Positions 32,175 through 40,290 of a DNA stretch of 64,000 nucleotides are shown here, piece by piece. The DNA is from Salmonella enterica subsp. diarizonae. GTDB taxonomy: Bacteria; Pseudomonadota; Gammaproteobacteria; Enterobacterales; Enterobacteriaceae. The translations under genes and the position numbers were made by a program. The notes beneath the pieces were generated by a model. The model searched no databases. It saw nothing but the letters and a program-made list of their open reading frames with translations, and had not been told where the DNA came from. The stretch's first letter is position 1. The number at the start of each line of letters is the position of its first letter. Where the stretch lies: assembly GCF_008692785.1 (NCBI RefSeq), contig NZ_VXJV01000008.1, positions 1 to 64,000 on the forward strand, in the 5' to 3' direction.

Positions 32175-33273
32175 ATGGCAGTAGAAAATCGAGAAAGACT
32201 TAACGAAATCCTTCGTGAACTAAAAGACGGTATGTCCTCAAACCCAATATCAGTGCGAGAATTCATAATCTGGTTTGGCGCAGAGCGTCGAGGCTACATG
32301 GTTGCGTACAAAATTCGCAAAGCATTAGAAATGCTTAGGAGTTAAAACCGAACCTGATTTTGATAGTGTGCCGCTGGATGCAAAAATTACTATCTATGCA
32401 CCTCCGGGGAATGACGCAACGCCCCATGAAGCAGGTGAATGCTTAGACGAAGCAACCGAATCAAGTAACGCCGAATTGGCTACACCTGAAACAGTATTTC
32501 AGCCGCATGATGAACTAATTTCCAGTGCAGTTTCCGAGCCAGCCTTCCGTGTTAGTCGACTCGAAGCATCGGATGTTAAGCTAGTGACCGTGAAACCTGA
32601 CGCTACATTAACAGAAGCCATCACATTGATGTTGCGGCATGACTACTCTCAACTACCCGTTATGACCAGCGAGCGAGATGTTAAAGGTGTTATTAGTTGG
32701 GAAAGCATTGCTCCAATACTAGCGTTGACCAAATCCGAATCTGCGGTTGTACGTGATTATATGAAGCCACACAGGGAAATAAACGCCAGTGACTCTATTT
32801 TTTCTGCACTACCTAGAATTATTGAGTATGCTTACGTATTAGTGCGATCTTCTGATCAAAGAATTAGTGGGATTATAACTACTACCGATCTTAGTTCTCA
32901 GTTCAGACAGTTGTCAGAACCTTTTCTTTTACTATCTGAAATCGAAAATCATATTCGTAAGCTGATAGATGGAAAATTTACGAAAGATGAGCTTGTTAGC
33001 ATCGTTAATCCATCTGACAGCGAACGGGTTATAGAGTCGGTCGCAGATTTAACCTTTGGGGAATATATACGACTTTTTGAAAATCCAGAATTGTGGAAAA
33101 AAACCGAACTTCAAATAGATAAGAAAATCTTTACTAAAGAGCTCGACAAGGTCAGAATAATTCGTAACGACGTGATGCACTTTGATCCAGATGGTATATC
33201 AAAGGAAAATCACGAGCTTCTTCATAATTTTGTAAGGTTTATTCATACTATACAAAGCTTATCAAGAAAATAA
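32175..33273 (+). pseudogene. CBS-domain protein with C-terminal HEPN-like motif, frameshifted near the N-terminus
   Basis: From the ATG at 32175 (ribosome site GGAGA) the frame reads MAVENRERLNEILRELKDGM to KALEMLRS and stops at 32345. One extra A at about 32337 explains this: without it the text continues ALEML-GVKTEPDFDSVPLDA into the frame that runs to 33273. The intact parent would have about 365 residues: a winged-helix-like N-terminus (1-55), two CBS repeats (SDVKLVTVKPDATLTEA to ISWESIA, and EINASDSIFSALPR to ITTTDL), and a helical C-terminus with RNDVMH, which fits the Rx4H motif of HEPN RNase-like domains. CBS pairs usually bind adenine nucleotides. The remaining 301-residue frame has a GTG at 32368 but no ribosome site. 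A nucleotide-sensing RNase is inference. Confidence 0.72.
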
Positions 33274-33297
33274 GAGTGACCTGCTCCCTATTGATTA

Positions 33298-33427
33298 ACA
33301 CGCAGCAATGTTAGTAATGCGACTATTTGGGTGTGAGATCAACTGTGAACTTCCGCTCCTCGCTCACAGCGGCCCCCTCGGTCCATCAGGCGCTTCCGTT
33401 TCGTGCCAGAAGCGGACATTACTGATA
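33298..33427. repeat. Dispersed island repeat, copy E (long form)
   Basis: The unit opens with AATGTTAGTAATGCG and continues through TTCCGCTCCTCGCTCACAGC to TTTCGTGCCAGAAGCGGACA (GTGCC at 33403) and TTACTGATA. It is the most complete copy and shows that copies B and C correspond to its two ends. It lies between the CBS gene and the next minus-strand gene. Confidence 0.6.
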
Positions 33428-33486
33428 TTACAATGTCTTAATCAATGGGGGCAGGTCAAGACAGAGCCAGTGATGGTCTGGGTTTC

Positions 33487-34404
33487 CTAAGTGTTTCTCG
33501 ATACATAAGTCTGTTGATTTTTAATAATCCTATGAAAATTATCTTTGAACCCTAAAAATATATCGACAACATTATGATTGTGTATAACTACATCATTACT
33601 TTTGAATGCGTTATTCTTTTTATAAAAAGAAAGTATGTTTGGTGAAAGAGGATAAGACGAATACGACTCGTAATGCAGTGAGGAGTGTTTTATTGAGTTA
33701 GAAAGATCGTTTATTGTGACCAAGTAGTCACTACCATCTTTGATATAGACATCGTCATCACCAAAGAATATATCATAACACTCTTTGTTTTTATTTTTAT
33801 CACGGATTAACAAACCAATGCTGTCAATTAAATTGTCACTCACTTCGTTAATCAATAGGTATGTCAGTTGGACCATTTCATCAAAAAATGACCTTATCAT
33901 CGCAACAAAAAACTCAGATTCTACCTTATAATCGAAAATTTTCTCTGGAAATGTGAGTGGGTTATTCTCTGATATTGCTGAATCAAATAATCCAATGATA
34001 TACAGGTATTTTTTCTGTATGCGAACATAATTGAATGATAGATGCAAAGTTTTTAGACCTGATGATATGTAATCTACAACATCATTGTATTGCGGAAAAT
34101 AAGAAAATGGAAAATCTATCCTCTCGATTACCATCTCTAATGGTCTTTCGCCTGTGTACGCATAGTTAACTTCCTTAATGTTAGGTCGTGAGAATGTGTC
34201 CTGTGCCAAATCCCAGGCATTACCGTTAAATATATACACCATGCCATTGGGAGCTTTTTCTTTTGGTGGGGGGATTTCCGTTGAATTTGCAGGTAACCCG
34301 GTGCCTTTCACTTGTCGATAGGTGCTACTGGATATATAGTATTTGCTTATCCGGTGGTATTCATGAATTACTATATCTCTATCAAAATCAAAAAAAACGG
34401 CCAT
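33487..34404 (-). CDS. Unknown protein with phage tail-like N-terminal segment
   Basis: This 305-residue, AT-rich gene has no sure relative that I know. Residues about 30-72 (GTGLPANSTEIPPPKEKAP then NGMVYIFNGNAWDLAQDTF) resemble the short segment found in phage tail fibre or tail fibre assembly proteins. The rest is different: an alpha-helical region (FFVAMIRSFFDEMVQLTYLL) and LSNSIKHSSLHYE, with KHS in a helix recalling some HEPN-like proteins, though no Rx4H motif is plain. No signal peptide or membrane segment. It may be a phage-derived fusion. Confidence 0.55.
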   Translation of the reverse strand: MAVFFDFDRDIVIHEYHRISKYYISSSTYRQVKGTGLPANSTEIPPPKEKAPNGMVYIFNGNAWDLAQDTFSRPNIKEVNYAYTGERPLEMVIERIDFPFSYFPQYNDVVDYISSGLKTLHLSFNYVRIQKKYLYIIGLFDSAISENNPLTFPEKIFDYKVESEFFVAMIRSFFDEMVQLTYLLINEVSDNLIDSIGLLIRDKNKNKECYDIFFGDDDVYIKDGSDYLVTINDLSNSIKHSSLHYESYSSYPLSPNILSFYKKNNAFKSNDVVIHNHNVVDIFLGFKDNFHRIIKNQQTYVSRNT

Positions 34405-34595
34405 TTACTTATCCTAATAATTTATATCGATGTTAATACTCCCCTCCCCAAAGAAAGCGGAATAGTTTGGGAGCAATATGCCCTTCATTTTGATGGGACT
34501 CACCTAGTAAGTATTATGTCCGCTTTATCAGCTTCAAGCAAAGGTTCATCACATATGGATTCATCGTATTATCACAAACTTGCATTCTCCTCGTC

Positions 34596-35624
34596 TTAAA
34601 GGGCAAGGATCCTAACCCCATCTGATGAGCTTCGAAGTGCTGTCATTTCGGTTAACGCTTTAGCAGCTATGTGCTCACTATCTAAAACTTGCTTGGTAAG
34701 CGTTCGTACTTTATCCATGAGTTCATCAAGCGTAGAAACACTCACACGTTTGTCAGTGATTTTAACAAGATCACTACGAGCCTGTTCGAGATGAGTAGAT
34801 ACTCGCACTAATGCTTTCTCTTCTAGGGTCATTAGTGAAGTATGCTCACGAGCGAGGTATGCGGCTTGCTGATCTATTTCTTTCTTTGCTGTTACAGACT
34901 GTATTAGGGTACTAGCCCAAGGCATTCCAACGTACAATTGCAACATACGTCCCGGTAGCCCAGACATCAAAACATCACCGAGCAACGATTTATGTTCCCC
35001 GCCAAAATAGAGCGCGCCGGATAATGCTGACCATCCATGAATGACAGTACTGCCACCTACATCATTATTTTTACGTGAAGATATAGGCTGGAGATCAAAA
35101 ACATTCATCATGAAACTAGACATGACTGCGGCAAAACCTTCATCACTACTAAATCGGGCAATGGTTTCGCAATCTCCATTTGGCCTCGTAGTTTTCAGTT
35201 CCCCATTCGGTTGCTTATTATTGACTGCGAATTCGATGGTATGTGGACGCATATCAAGCTGGAAAGTGAGTTGCACCCAAGAAAGCCAACTACGGACATC
35301 CTCTTGAAGTCCCTTGACTTCACCTCGCAAGCACCAAAGAATGATTTCCAATACACTTGATTTGCCAACAAGATTGGATTTATTTGTGCCACCAAAACTT
35401 GTAACAGCCCATACCCCAGTACTTAAATCCTGCCAGCTAAAACTAAATGCCCCTGTGACTTTACCAACTTTATAGCCTTTAAATCGAATACCGGTAATTG
35501 TTAATTTTGGGGTAGGCCTAATTGTTTTGTCAGAAAAGATCCCCCGCTTTTGGAGACGCTCTTCCGCTTCGGTAACTGATATTCCTACGTTCTTAGCAAC
35601 TGTTTCTAGCCAACTCATTGTCAT
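34596..35624 (-). CDS. SMC/RecN-like ATPase, N-terminal half only (probably truncated)
   Basis: The 342-residue protein starts MTMSWLETVAKNVGIS and has a P-loop GTNKSNLVGKSSVLEIILW (about residues 79-97), matching the GxNxxGKSS form of AAA-type SMC/RecN/OLD ATPases. A core follows to about 230, then a helical coiled-coil-like region (ARSDLVKITDK, LMDKVRTLTKQVL) to the end. The C-terminal lobe with signature motif, Walker B and D-loop is absent, so the gene appears cut short or is an unusual half protein. The start overlaps the stop of an upstream gene by four bases (ATGA), which marks an operon. A 22-codon reading frame with a GAGGA site follows at 34585. Confidence 0.6.
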   Translation of the reverse strand: MTMSWLETVAKNVGISVTEAEERLQKRGIFSDKTIRPTPKLTITGIRFKGYKVGKVTGAFSFSWQDLSTGVWAVTSFGGTNKSNLVGKSSVLEIILWCLRGEVKGLQEDVRSWLSWVQLTFQLDMRPHTIEFAVNNKQPNGELKTTRPNGDCETIARFSSDEGFAAVMSSFMMNVFDLQPISSRKNNDVGGSTVIHGWSALSGALYFGGEHKSLLGDVLMSGLPGRMLQLYVGMPWASTLIQSVTAKKEIDQQAAYLAREHTSLMTLEEKALVRVSTHLEQARSDLVKITDKRVSVSTLDELMDKVRTLTKQVLDSEHIAAKALTEMTALRSSSDGVRILAL

Positions 35625-35720
35625 GCTGCATTTCCTTGCGATAGAACTTCCAAACGTAGGCGTACACGCTCAGTGATAGGGGCAATGATATGTTTTAGCG
35701 CAGTATCTGCGTATTCAACG
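35621..35720 (-). pseudogene. 3' end of a gene cut off at the right attachment repeat
   Basis: Upstream of the ATPase, the minus strand reads LDVEYADTALKHIIAPITER and then VRLRLEVLSQGNAA before a TGA that overlaps the ATPase start. Going further upstream the frame enters the ychF-end repeat and soon meets a stop. About 33 codons of the real gene remain. In a circular form of the element the frame would cross the attachment site, so the gene was probably split by integration or by loss of neighbouring DNA. Confidence 0.6.
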
Positions 35721-35804
35721 TCTAATTTGTTGTCTCATGAGGTTTCGCTGAATCTCATAACGCTCGCAAAAACCAATTAAATCCACGCAATTGCGTGGAT
35801 TTTT
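35714..35804 (+). other. Right attachment repeat of the ychF island, with second terminator copy
   Basis: It starts with TTCAACGTCTAA, the FNV-stop end of ychF, and runs through the terminator (35779-35804). Compared with the left copy, four or five A/T bases are missing after the stop and two positions in the next 78 bp differ. The island lies to its left; the yersiniabactin genes begin 66 bp to its right. Confidence 0.88.
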
Positions 35805-35870
35805 GTTATAACGCTGCACTTCACATTAAATAACCAGCCACTGACTCCCAGGGCGGACAATCTCGCCTGA

Positions 35871-37187
35871 CTACCCCTGCTCTGCCGCTATTAAATAGGG
35901 CGCAATGCTCGCTAATTTTTCCCGGGTTTCCGTCAGTTCGCGTTCCGGCGTAGATTGCGCGATGATTCCCGCCCCCGCCTGTATCCAGCAGCGCTGGCTG
36001 TCCTGAAATACGGAACGCAGAACTAGCGCCGCGTCGAAGCGCGTATCGTCCAACAGCAGGATTGCGCCGGAATAAAGCTCTCGCGGCGTCTTCTCAATTT
36101 GCATAATCGCGTTCAGAGCAGCATTTTTAGGGATGCCTGAGGCGGTAATAGACGGAAACAGCACGGTAAACGCATCCCAGGTATCCTTGTTTTCCGCAAG
36201 CTGACCGCTCACGCCAGACCCCAGATGCTGAACGCTGCCGCGCTGGCGAACCGACATTAAATCTTCAACCACCACGCTGCCCGGCTGGCAAACGGCCTCC
36301 AGTTCGACGATAGCTTCTTTGACAGAAAGGATATGCTCAAGCACCTCTTTACTGTCGTGCAGCAGTTCTGCCTCTTTCGCCTTATTATGCTCCGGGTTTC
36401 CCATGCGATCGCGGGTGCCCGCAAGCGGTTCAGTAACCACTTTATTGCCCGTCACTGACATCACCAGTTCCGGGCTAAAGCCCAGCGCTTCGCGTCCTTC
36501 CTGACGGAACATAAACGAACGCGTAGGCGTGTTTGCCTGCCGCCCGTATAACAGCGTGGCGGGCATATCAATCCTCGATGGCAGGGGAATAGCGCGCGAG
36601 ACAATCACTTTGACATACTCGCCACGGCGGAGCTCCGCAACGGCGCGTGCAACCTGTTGTTTATACGCCTCACCATTGAGAGCGGTATCCACCGCCAGTG
36701 GTGCGTTCTGCGTCGTTGTACCGGCCTCTTTCACCCACTCGCACAGACGTCGGCACCCGTCGGCGGAGTCCGCATAAACGGTGACATTTCCCTTTTCAAA
36801 AATAAGTTCTTCACGGGGAACGGTTAACGTCAGTAGCGGCCACTCCCCGGCGTTAAAGGCAATCCCCCGCGCATGCGCCGCAAAGTTGAACCCAACCTGT
36901 CCATATACCCGACGTCCTTTCACCTGAGGATGCGCCATAAAACGACGCGCGCAGTCGGCAATGGAATCCACCGCCCATTGTTGCTCCCCGGCATCATCAA
37001 TAAATGTCGCCTGCGTTCCGTCGGCATTAATGTGCAACCGTGCCTGGCACCCTTTGCCTAAATACCAACAGGGTTGGCGCTCATAGACATAACACTCTTC
37101 TTCTGCGAACTGGCGTAAAACGCCAGAAATCGTCGGCAGCCATTGTTCCTCTGGTAACGCCAGGTGTAAAAATTCACTGATTTTCAT
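35871..37187 (-). CDS. ybtS: YbtS, salicylate synthase
   Basis: YbtS turns chorismate into salicylate via isochorismate, in one enzyme, giving the aryl starter of yersiniabactin. The 438 residues have the chorismate-utilising fold. C-terminal motifs include EALGFSPELVMSV, TEPLAGTRDR and GSVQHLGSGVSGQL. The start ATG has the ribosome site AGAGGTAAGG. It is the last gene of the ybtPQXS unit, 27 bp after ybtX. By memory the Yersinia protein is a few residues shorter; the C-terminal AAEQG here may be a small local change. Confidence 0.96.
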   Translation of the reverse strand: MKISEFLHLALPEEQWLPTISGVLRQFAEEECYVYERQPCWYLGKGCQARLHINADGTQATFIDDAGEQQWAVDSIADCARRFMAHPQVKGRRVYGQVGFNFAAHARGIAFNAGEWPLLTLTVPREELIFEKGNVTVYADSADGCRRLCEWVKEAGTTTQNAPLAVDTALNGEAYKQQVARAVAELRRGEYVKVIVSRAIPLPSRIDMPATLLYGRQANTPTRSFMFRQEGREALGFSPELVMSVTGNKVVTEPLAGTRDRMGNPEHNKAKEAELLHDSKEVLEHILSVKEAIVELEAVCQPGSVVVEDLMSVRQRGSVQHLGSGVSGQLAENKDTWDAFTVLFPSITASGIPKNAALNAIMQIEKTPRELYSGAILLLDDTRFDAALVLRSVFQDSQRCWIQAGAGIIAQSTPERELTETREKLASIAPYLIAAEQG

Positions 37188-37214
37188 CCCTTACCTCTCT
37201 GTGTTATTCCCGGA

Positions 37215-38495
37215 TCAATCAATTGCGCTTGTCATCAGTTCTCTTGCCGAATGCAGCCGGATATAAGCGACCCACGCCGCCAGCAACGTGAATGCCCCGG
37301 CAAACAGGAAGCAGGCCGCATAGCCAAAATGTTGAGCAACAACGCCACCGATAACGCCTGCCAGAATGGCGATTGCCGCGTCAGTACATTGAAAGAGGGT
37401 GAAGTCGACACCGGCCTGCAAAGGCGATGAAAGCGACATCAGCGTGGCGTAAAGACAGACCAGCGCGCAGGCCAGCGAAATGGACTGGACAATGACCAGA
37501 CACTGGAGAATCGGCAGCAACAGATGACCCGGCGCCATCATGAGCGTCATCACCACCGCCAGCAGCGCGATCCCCTGGACGCCATAAGCCGTCAACAGCG
37601 CTCTGCCGGGTGAGGTGTATTTCATCAGCAATCCACCGGCCAGCGTTCCTGCTATGCCCGCTGCAATATTGCCGCCGCTAAACAGCGCGCCCAACGCGGA
37701 CATGCTTAACCCATGATCCAACAACAGCGGCGCCAGAAGAGGCAGCACAAACCGCATGCCTGAATTCAGCATCAATACCAGCAATAAGCCCAGGCGCGCC
37801 TGTTTCCTCCTTAGCGCATAACCTAACGCCGGAACATGCGGGATAGTCTCTGTTCGCGTCGGCTCCGTAATGCGCCACAGCGGGAGTGACAGCGCCATAA
37901 TCAGCACCGCCATCATCAGCATGGCGACAGGCCAGCCGGATGCTGCCGACAGCATCAGGAACACCCCGCCGCCGCACATCATTCCCAGATAGCTGCCGCC
38001 GACCTGCACGCTGTTTCCCCAGCCGTAACCCGCACGGGTCAGTTGATCGACGCAAAAGCCGTCGCTGGCGATATCGATGGTGGAGGCGACCGTACCTGCC
38101 ACCATAAACAGAACAAATAACGCGACGATTTGCGTATCGGGAAATCCCCGTTCTCGCCCGAACCAGCCAATCGCTGCGGCAATCGTCAGGATCGCCGCTA
38201 GCGCGACCTGACCACGCAGGATTAACATGCGGGAACGGCGTTCCGGGCTACCGGGCGGAAGCCGCCAGCGTTCGATCCACGGCGCCCAAATAAACTTCAG
38301 CGCCCAGGGCAGCATAAACAGGGTTGTCGCACCGGCAAGCGCCAGCGAACCGCCAGCAACGCGCACCAACGCGGGTAAGGACTGCATAGACAGCGCCGAT
38401 ACCAGGCTCTGCGTCACATAGACGCCGGCAATAGCAAAAATCACTCGCCCGGTCGTCAACGTCAGCGGTTTAACATTCGACTGAACATCACTCAT
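37215..38495 (-). CDS. ybtX: YbtX, MFS-family membrane protein of the yersiniabactin locus
   Basis: YbtX is an inner-membrane protein with about twelve membrane segments, related to major-facilitator permeases (AmpG/EntS-like). It is not required for yersiniabactin iron uptake in Yersinia as far as I know, though it has been linked to zinc acquisition. The proper start is ATG 38495 (MSDVQSNVK), giving 426 residues. A longer in-frame reading to 38618 overlaps ybtQ and adds a basic tail with no support. The start overlaps the ybtQ stop by eight bases, so the genes are coupled. Confidence 0.95.
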   Translation of the reverse strand: MSDVQSNVKPLTLTTGRVIFAIAGVYVTQSLVSALSMQSLPALVRVAGGSLALAGATTLFMLPWALKFIWAPWIERWRLPPGSPERRSRMLILRGQVALAAILTIAAAIGWFGRERGFPDTQIVALFVLFMVAGTVASTIDIASDGFCVDQLTRAGYGWGNSVQVGGSYLGMMCGGGVFLMLSAASGWPVAMLMMAVLIMALSLPLWRITEPTRTETIPHVPALGYALRRKQARLGLLLVLMLNSGMRFVLPLLAPLLLDHGLSMSALGALFSGGNIAAGIAGTLAGGLLMKYTSPGRALLTAYGVQGIALLAVVMTLMMAPGHLLLPILQCLVIVQSISLACALVCLYATLMSLSSPLQAGVDFTLFQCTDAAIAILAGVIGGVVAQHFGYAACFLFAGAFTLLAAWVAYIRLHSARELMTSAID

Positions 38496-40290
38496 GCACC
38501 CACTCTCCAGACGCGGAAACCCCTTCGTCGCGCCACGCGCGCGCGGCCATTTGCGCCTGCCACAGCGCCTGATAACGTCCATGACGGGAGAGCAATTGCG
38601 CATGAGTACCCTGCTCAACCACCTGTCCCTCCTCCATCACCAGAATGTTTCCGGCCCCGGCGATGGTGGATAAACGGTGGGCGATGATAATCACCGTCCG
38701 GTTGTGAACCAGGTTATCGATCGCTTTTTGCACTGCCAGCTCGCTTTCAATATCCAGCGCGGCGGTCGGTTCATCGAGAATGACGACCGGCGCGTTTTTC
38801 AATAACGCTCTGGCAATGGAAATCCGCTGGCGCTCGCCGCCCGATAGCTGGCCACCCATCTCCCCCAATGGCGTCAGCCAGCCTTGCGGAAGACGGGAAA
38901 TAAACTCAAGGCACTGCGCCGCGCGGGCGGCCTCTTCCACCTCCTGTCGCGTCGCCTGTGGGCGCGCGATACGGATATTCGCCAGCAGCGTGTCATCAAA
39001 CAGCCAGACATCCTGGAAAACAACAGAAATCAGGCTATTGAGCTGTTCCGGCGTCAGGCGGCGAATATCGACGCCGCCAATAGAAATCTGCCCTTGCTGC
39101 GGATCGGCATAGCGCATTAACAGTTTAGTGACCGTGGTTTTGCCTGCGCCGGAGGCACCCACCAGCGCGCTCATACTGGCTGCCGGGAACGTCAAAGAAA
39201 CATTATTAAGCGCGTGACCGTCGCCTTCTTCGTAGCGATAGCTGACGTTGTCAAAGCGGATATCGTAACGTTCCGGCATCTCGTTTTGCGCTGCGACGGG
39301 AAGCGGTGCTATCGCCATAAACTGCTCAATCCGTTGCAGGGCGCTGGCGATCAGTTCCACAACCGAGGTGTAGCTGATAAACATCGCCATCGGTTCTGCG
39401 AAGCGCATAATCATCGCAACGGCGGCAATCAGAAAGGCGAGATTCAGAGTGCCCGTCACCACCCAGACGATCCCGGATAACACCACCACCTGTAGGCCCA
39501 ACTCCACGACGCTGGCGATCAGCATCGTCGCGCCAGCGCCCTGACGGTGAGTGCGGGTCTGCAAGTTTTCCAGCGCATTGAAATGCGCCAACAGCGCCCG
39601 GCTTTTATCGGCATCGCTGCCGCAGGTGCGCAATACCATCATCCCCTGAGCAAATTCAACGATATCGCCACTCAGTCGCTGGTGCGCTTCCCCCAGCGTC
39701 TGCATTTGTCGCCGCATCGCCGGGCGGCGCCAGTAATAAAACGGCACCAGCAGAGGGAAGATCAGCAACATCACCAGCCCCAGCCGCCAGTCTATCCACA
39801 ATGTCGCCAGCGACGCCGTCAGCGGCGTGATAATGGTGAGCAGCAAAATATTGGCTATCGCAATAACATAATTGAGGTTTTCATCCACGCTGCCCAGCAG
39901 CAAGGCATTCATCTCGCCCGCCCTGCCGCGCTGGAGCTTCTCCAGCGGCACGCGGCGTAATTGCTCGCCAAGTCGCAGGCGCAACTCATGGGTGGCCTGC
40001 GCCAGATGACCACGGTATTCAAAGCCCAGGCCATACCAGCGTAGCGCCAGCGTCACAATAGTGGCAACGCTGAAGGCCACAGCCCAGTTAAGGAGTTGCG
40101 GCGCGTCTCCCCGTAACAGCGCATCAATGATCGGATAAAGACAGGCAAAGGCAATCCCCTGCATGAATGCTGCCAGCAACAGCGCCAGCATACTGCGCCT
40201 CAGCATCCTGGCCTGACTGCCAACGCTGGAGATAAGCTGGCGCCAGATGACGCGCCAGGCCAGGTTATCCGCAGGATTATTGTCTTTCAT
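38488..40290 (-). CDS. ybtQ: YbtQ, ABC transporter (permease-ATPase fusion) for ferric yersiniabactin
   Basis: YbtQ is an inner-membrane half-transporter which, with YbtP, imports the ferric siderophore although its shape is that of an exporter. With start MKDNNPADN at 40290 it has 600 residues: six membrane segments (about 25-310) and a C-terminal ATPase with Walker A GASGAGKTT, signature LSGGERQR and Walker B VVILDEPTAALD. A longer reading to 40317 is less likely. It overlaps ybtP upstream by 14 bases and ybtX downstream by eight. Confidence 0.96.
   Translation of the reverse strand: MKDNNPADNLAWRVIWRQLISSVGSQARMLRRSMLALLLAAFMQGIAFACLYPIIDALLRGDAPQLLNWAVAFSVATIVTLALRWYGLGFEYRGHLAQATHELRLRLGEQLRRVPLEKLQRGRAGEMNALLLGSVDENLNYVIAIANILLLTIITPLTASLATLWIDWRLGLVMLLIFPLLVPFYYWRRPAMRRQMQTLGEAHQRLSGDIVEFAQGMMVLRTCGSDADKSRALLAHFNALENLQTRTHRQGAGATMLIASVVELGLQVVVLSGIVWVVTGTLNLAFLIAAVAMIMRFAEPMAMFISYTSVVELIASALQRIEQFMAIAPLPVAAQNEMPERYDIRFDNVSYRYEEGDGHALNNVSLTFPAASMSALVGASGAGKTTVTKLLMRYADPQQGQISIGGVDIRRLTPEQLNSLISVVFQDVWLFDDTLLANIRIARPQATRQEVEEAARAAQCLEFISRLPQGWLTPLGEMGGQLSGGERQRISIARALLKNAPVVILDEPTAALDIESELAVQKAIDNLVHNRTVIIIAHRLSTIAGAGNILVMEEGQVVEQGTHAQLLSRHGRYQALWQAQMAARAWRDEGVSASGEWVHE

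Larger units (their letters stand above)
28144..35804. mobile_element. Decayed integrative element in the 3' end of ychF
   Basis: The segment is bounded by direct repeats that include the ychF 3' end, and an integrase gene lies just inside the left repeat and points inward. The contents differ sharply from the core genes: AT-rich, with two recombinase pseudogenes, a nuclease, a CBS/HEPN-like gene, an ATPase half and unknown genes. Three genes carry a one-base insertion. It was probably once a P4-like island or integrative element that can no longer move by itself. Confidence 0.85.

Noticed and set aside
28156-35870. tRNA gene as integration target
   Set aside because: No tRNA-like sequence is visible at either end; the repeated sequence is the ychF 3' end and its terminator.
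38496-38618. 41-residue basic N-terminal extension of YbtX
   Set aside because: It lies inside ybtQ in another frame; the family start MSDVQ at 38495 is preferred.
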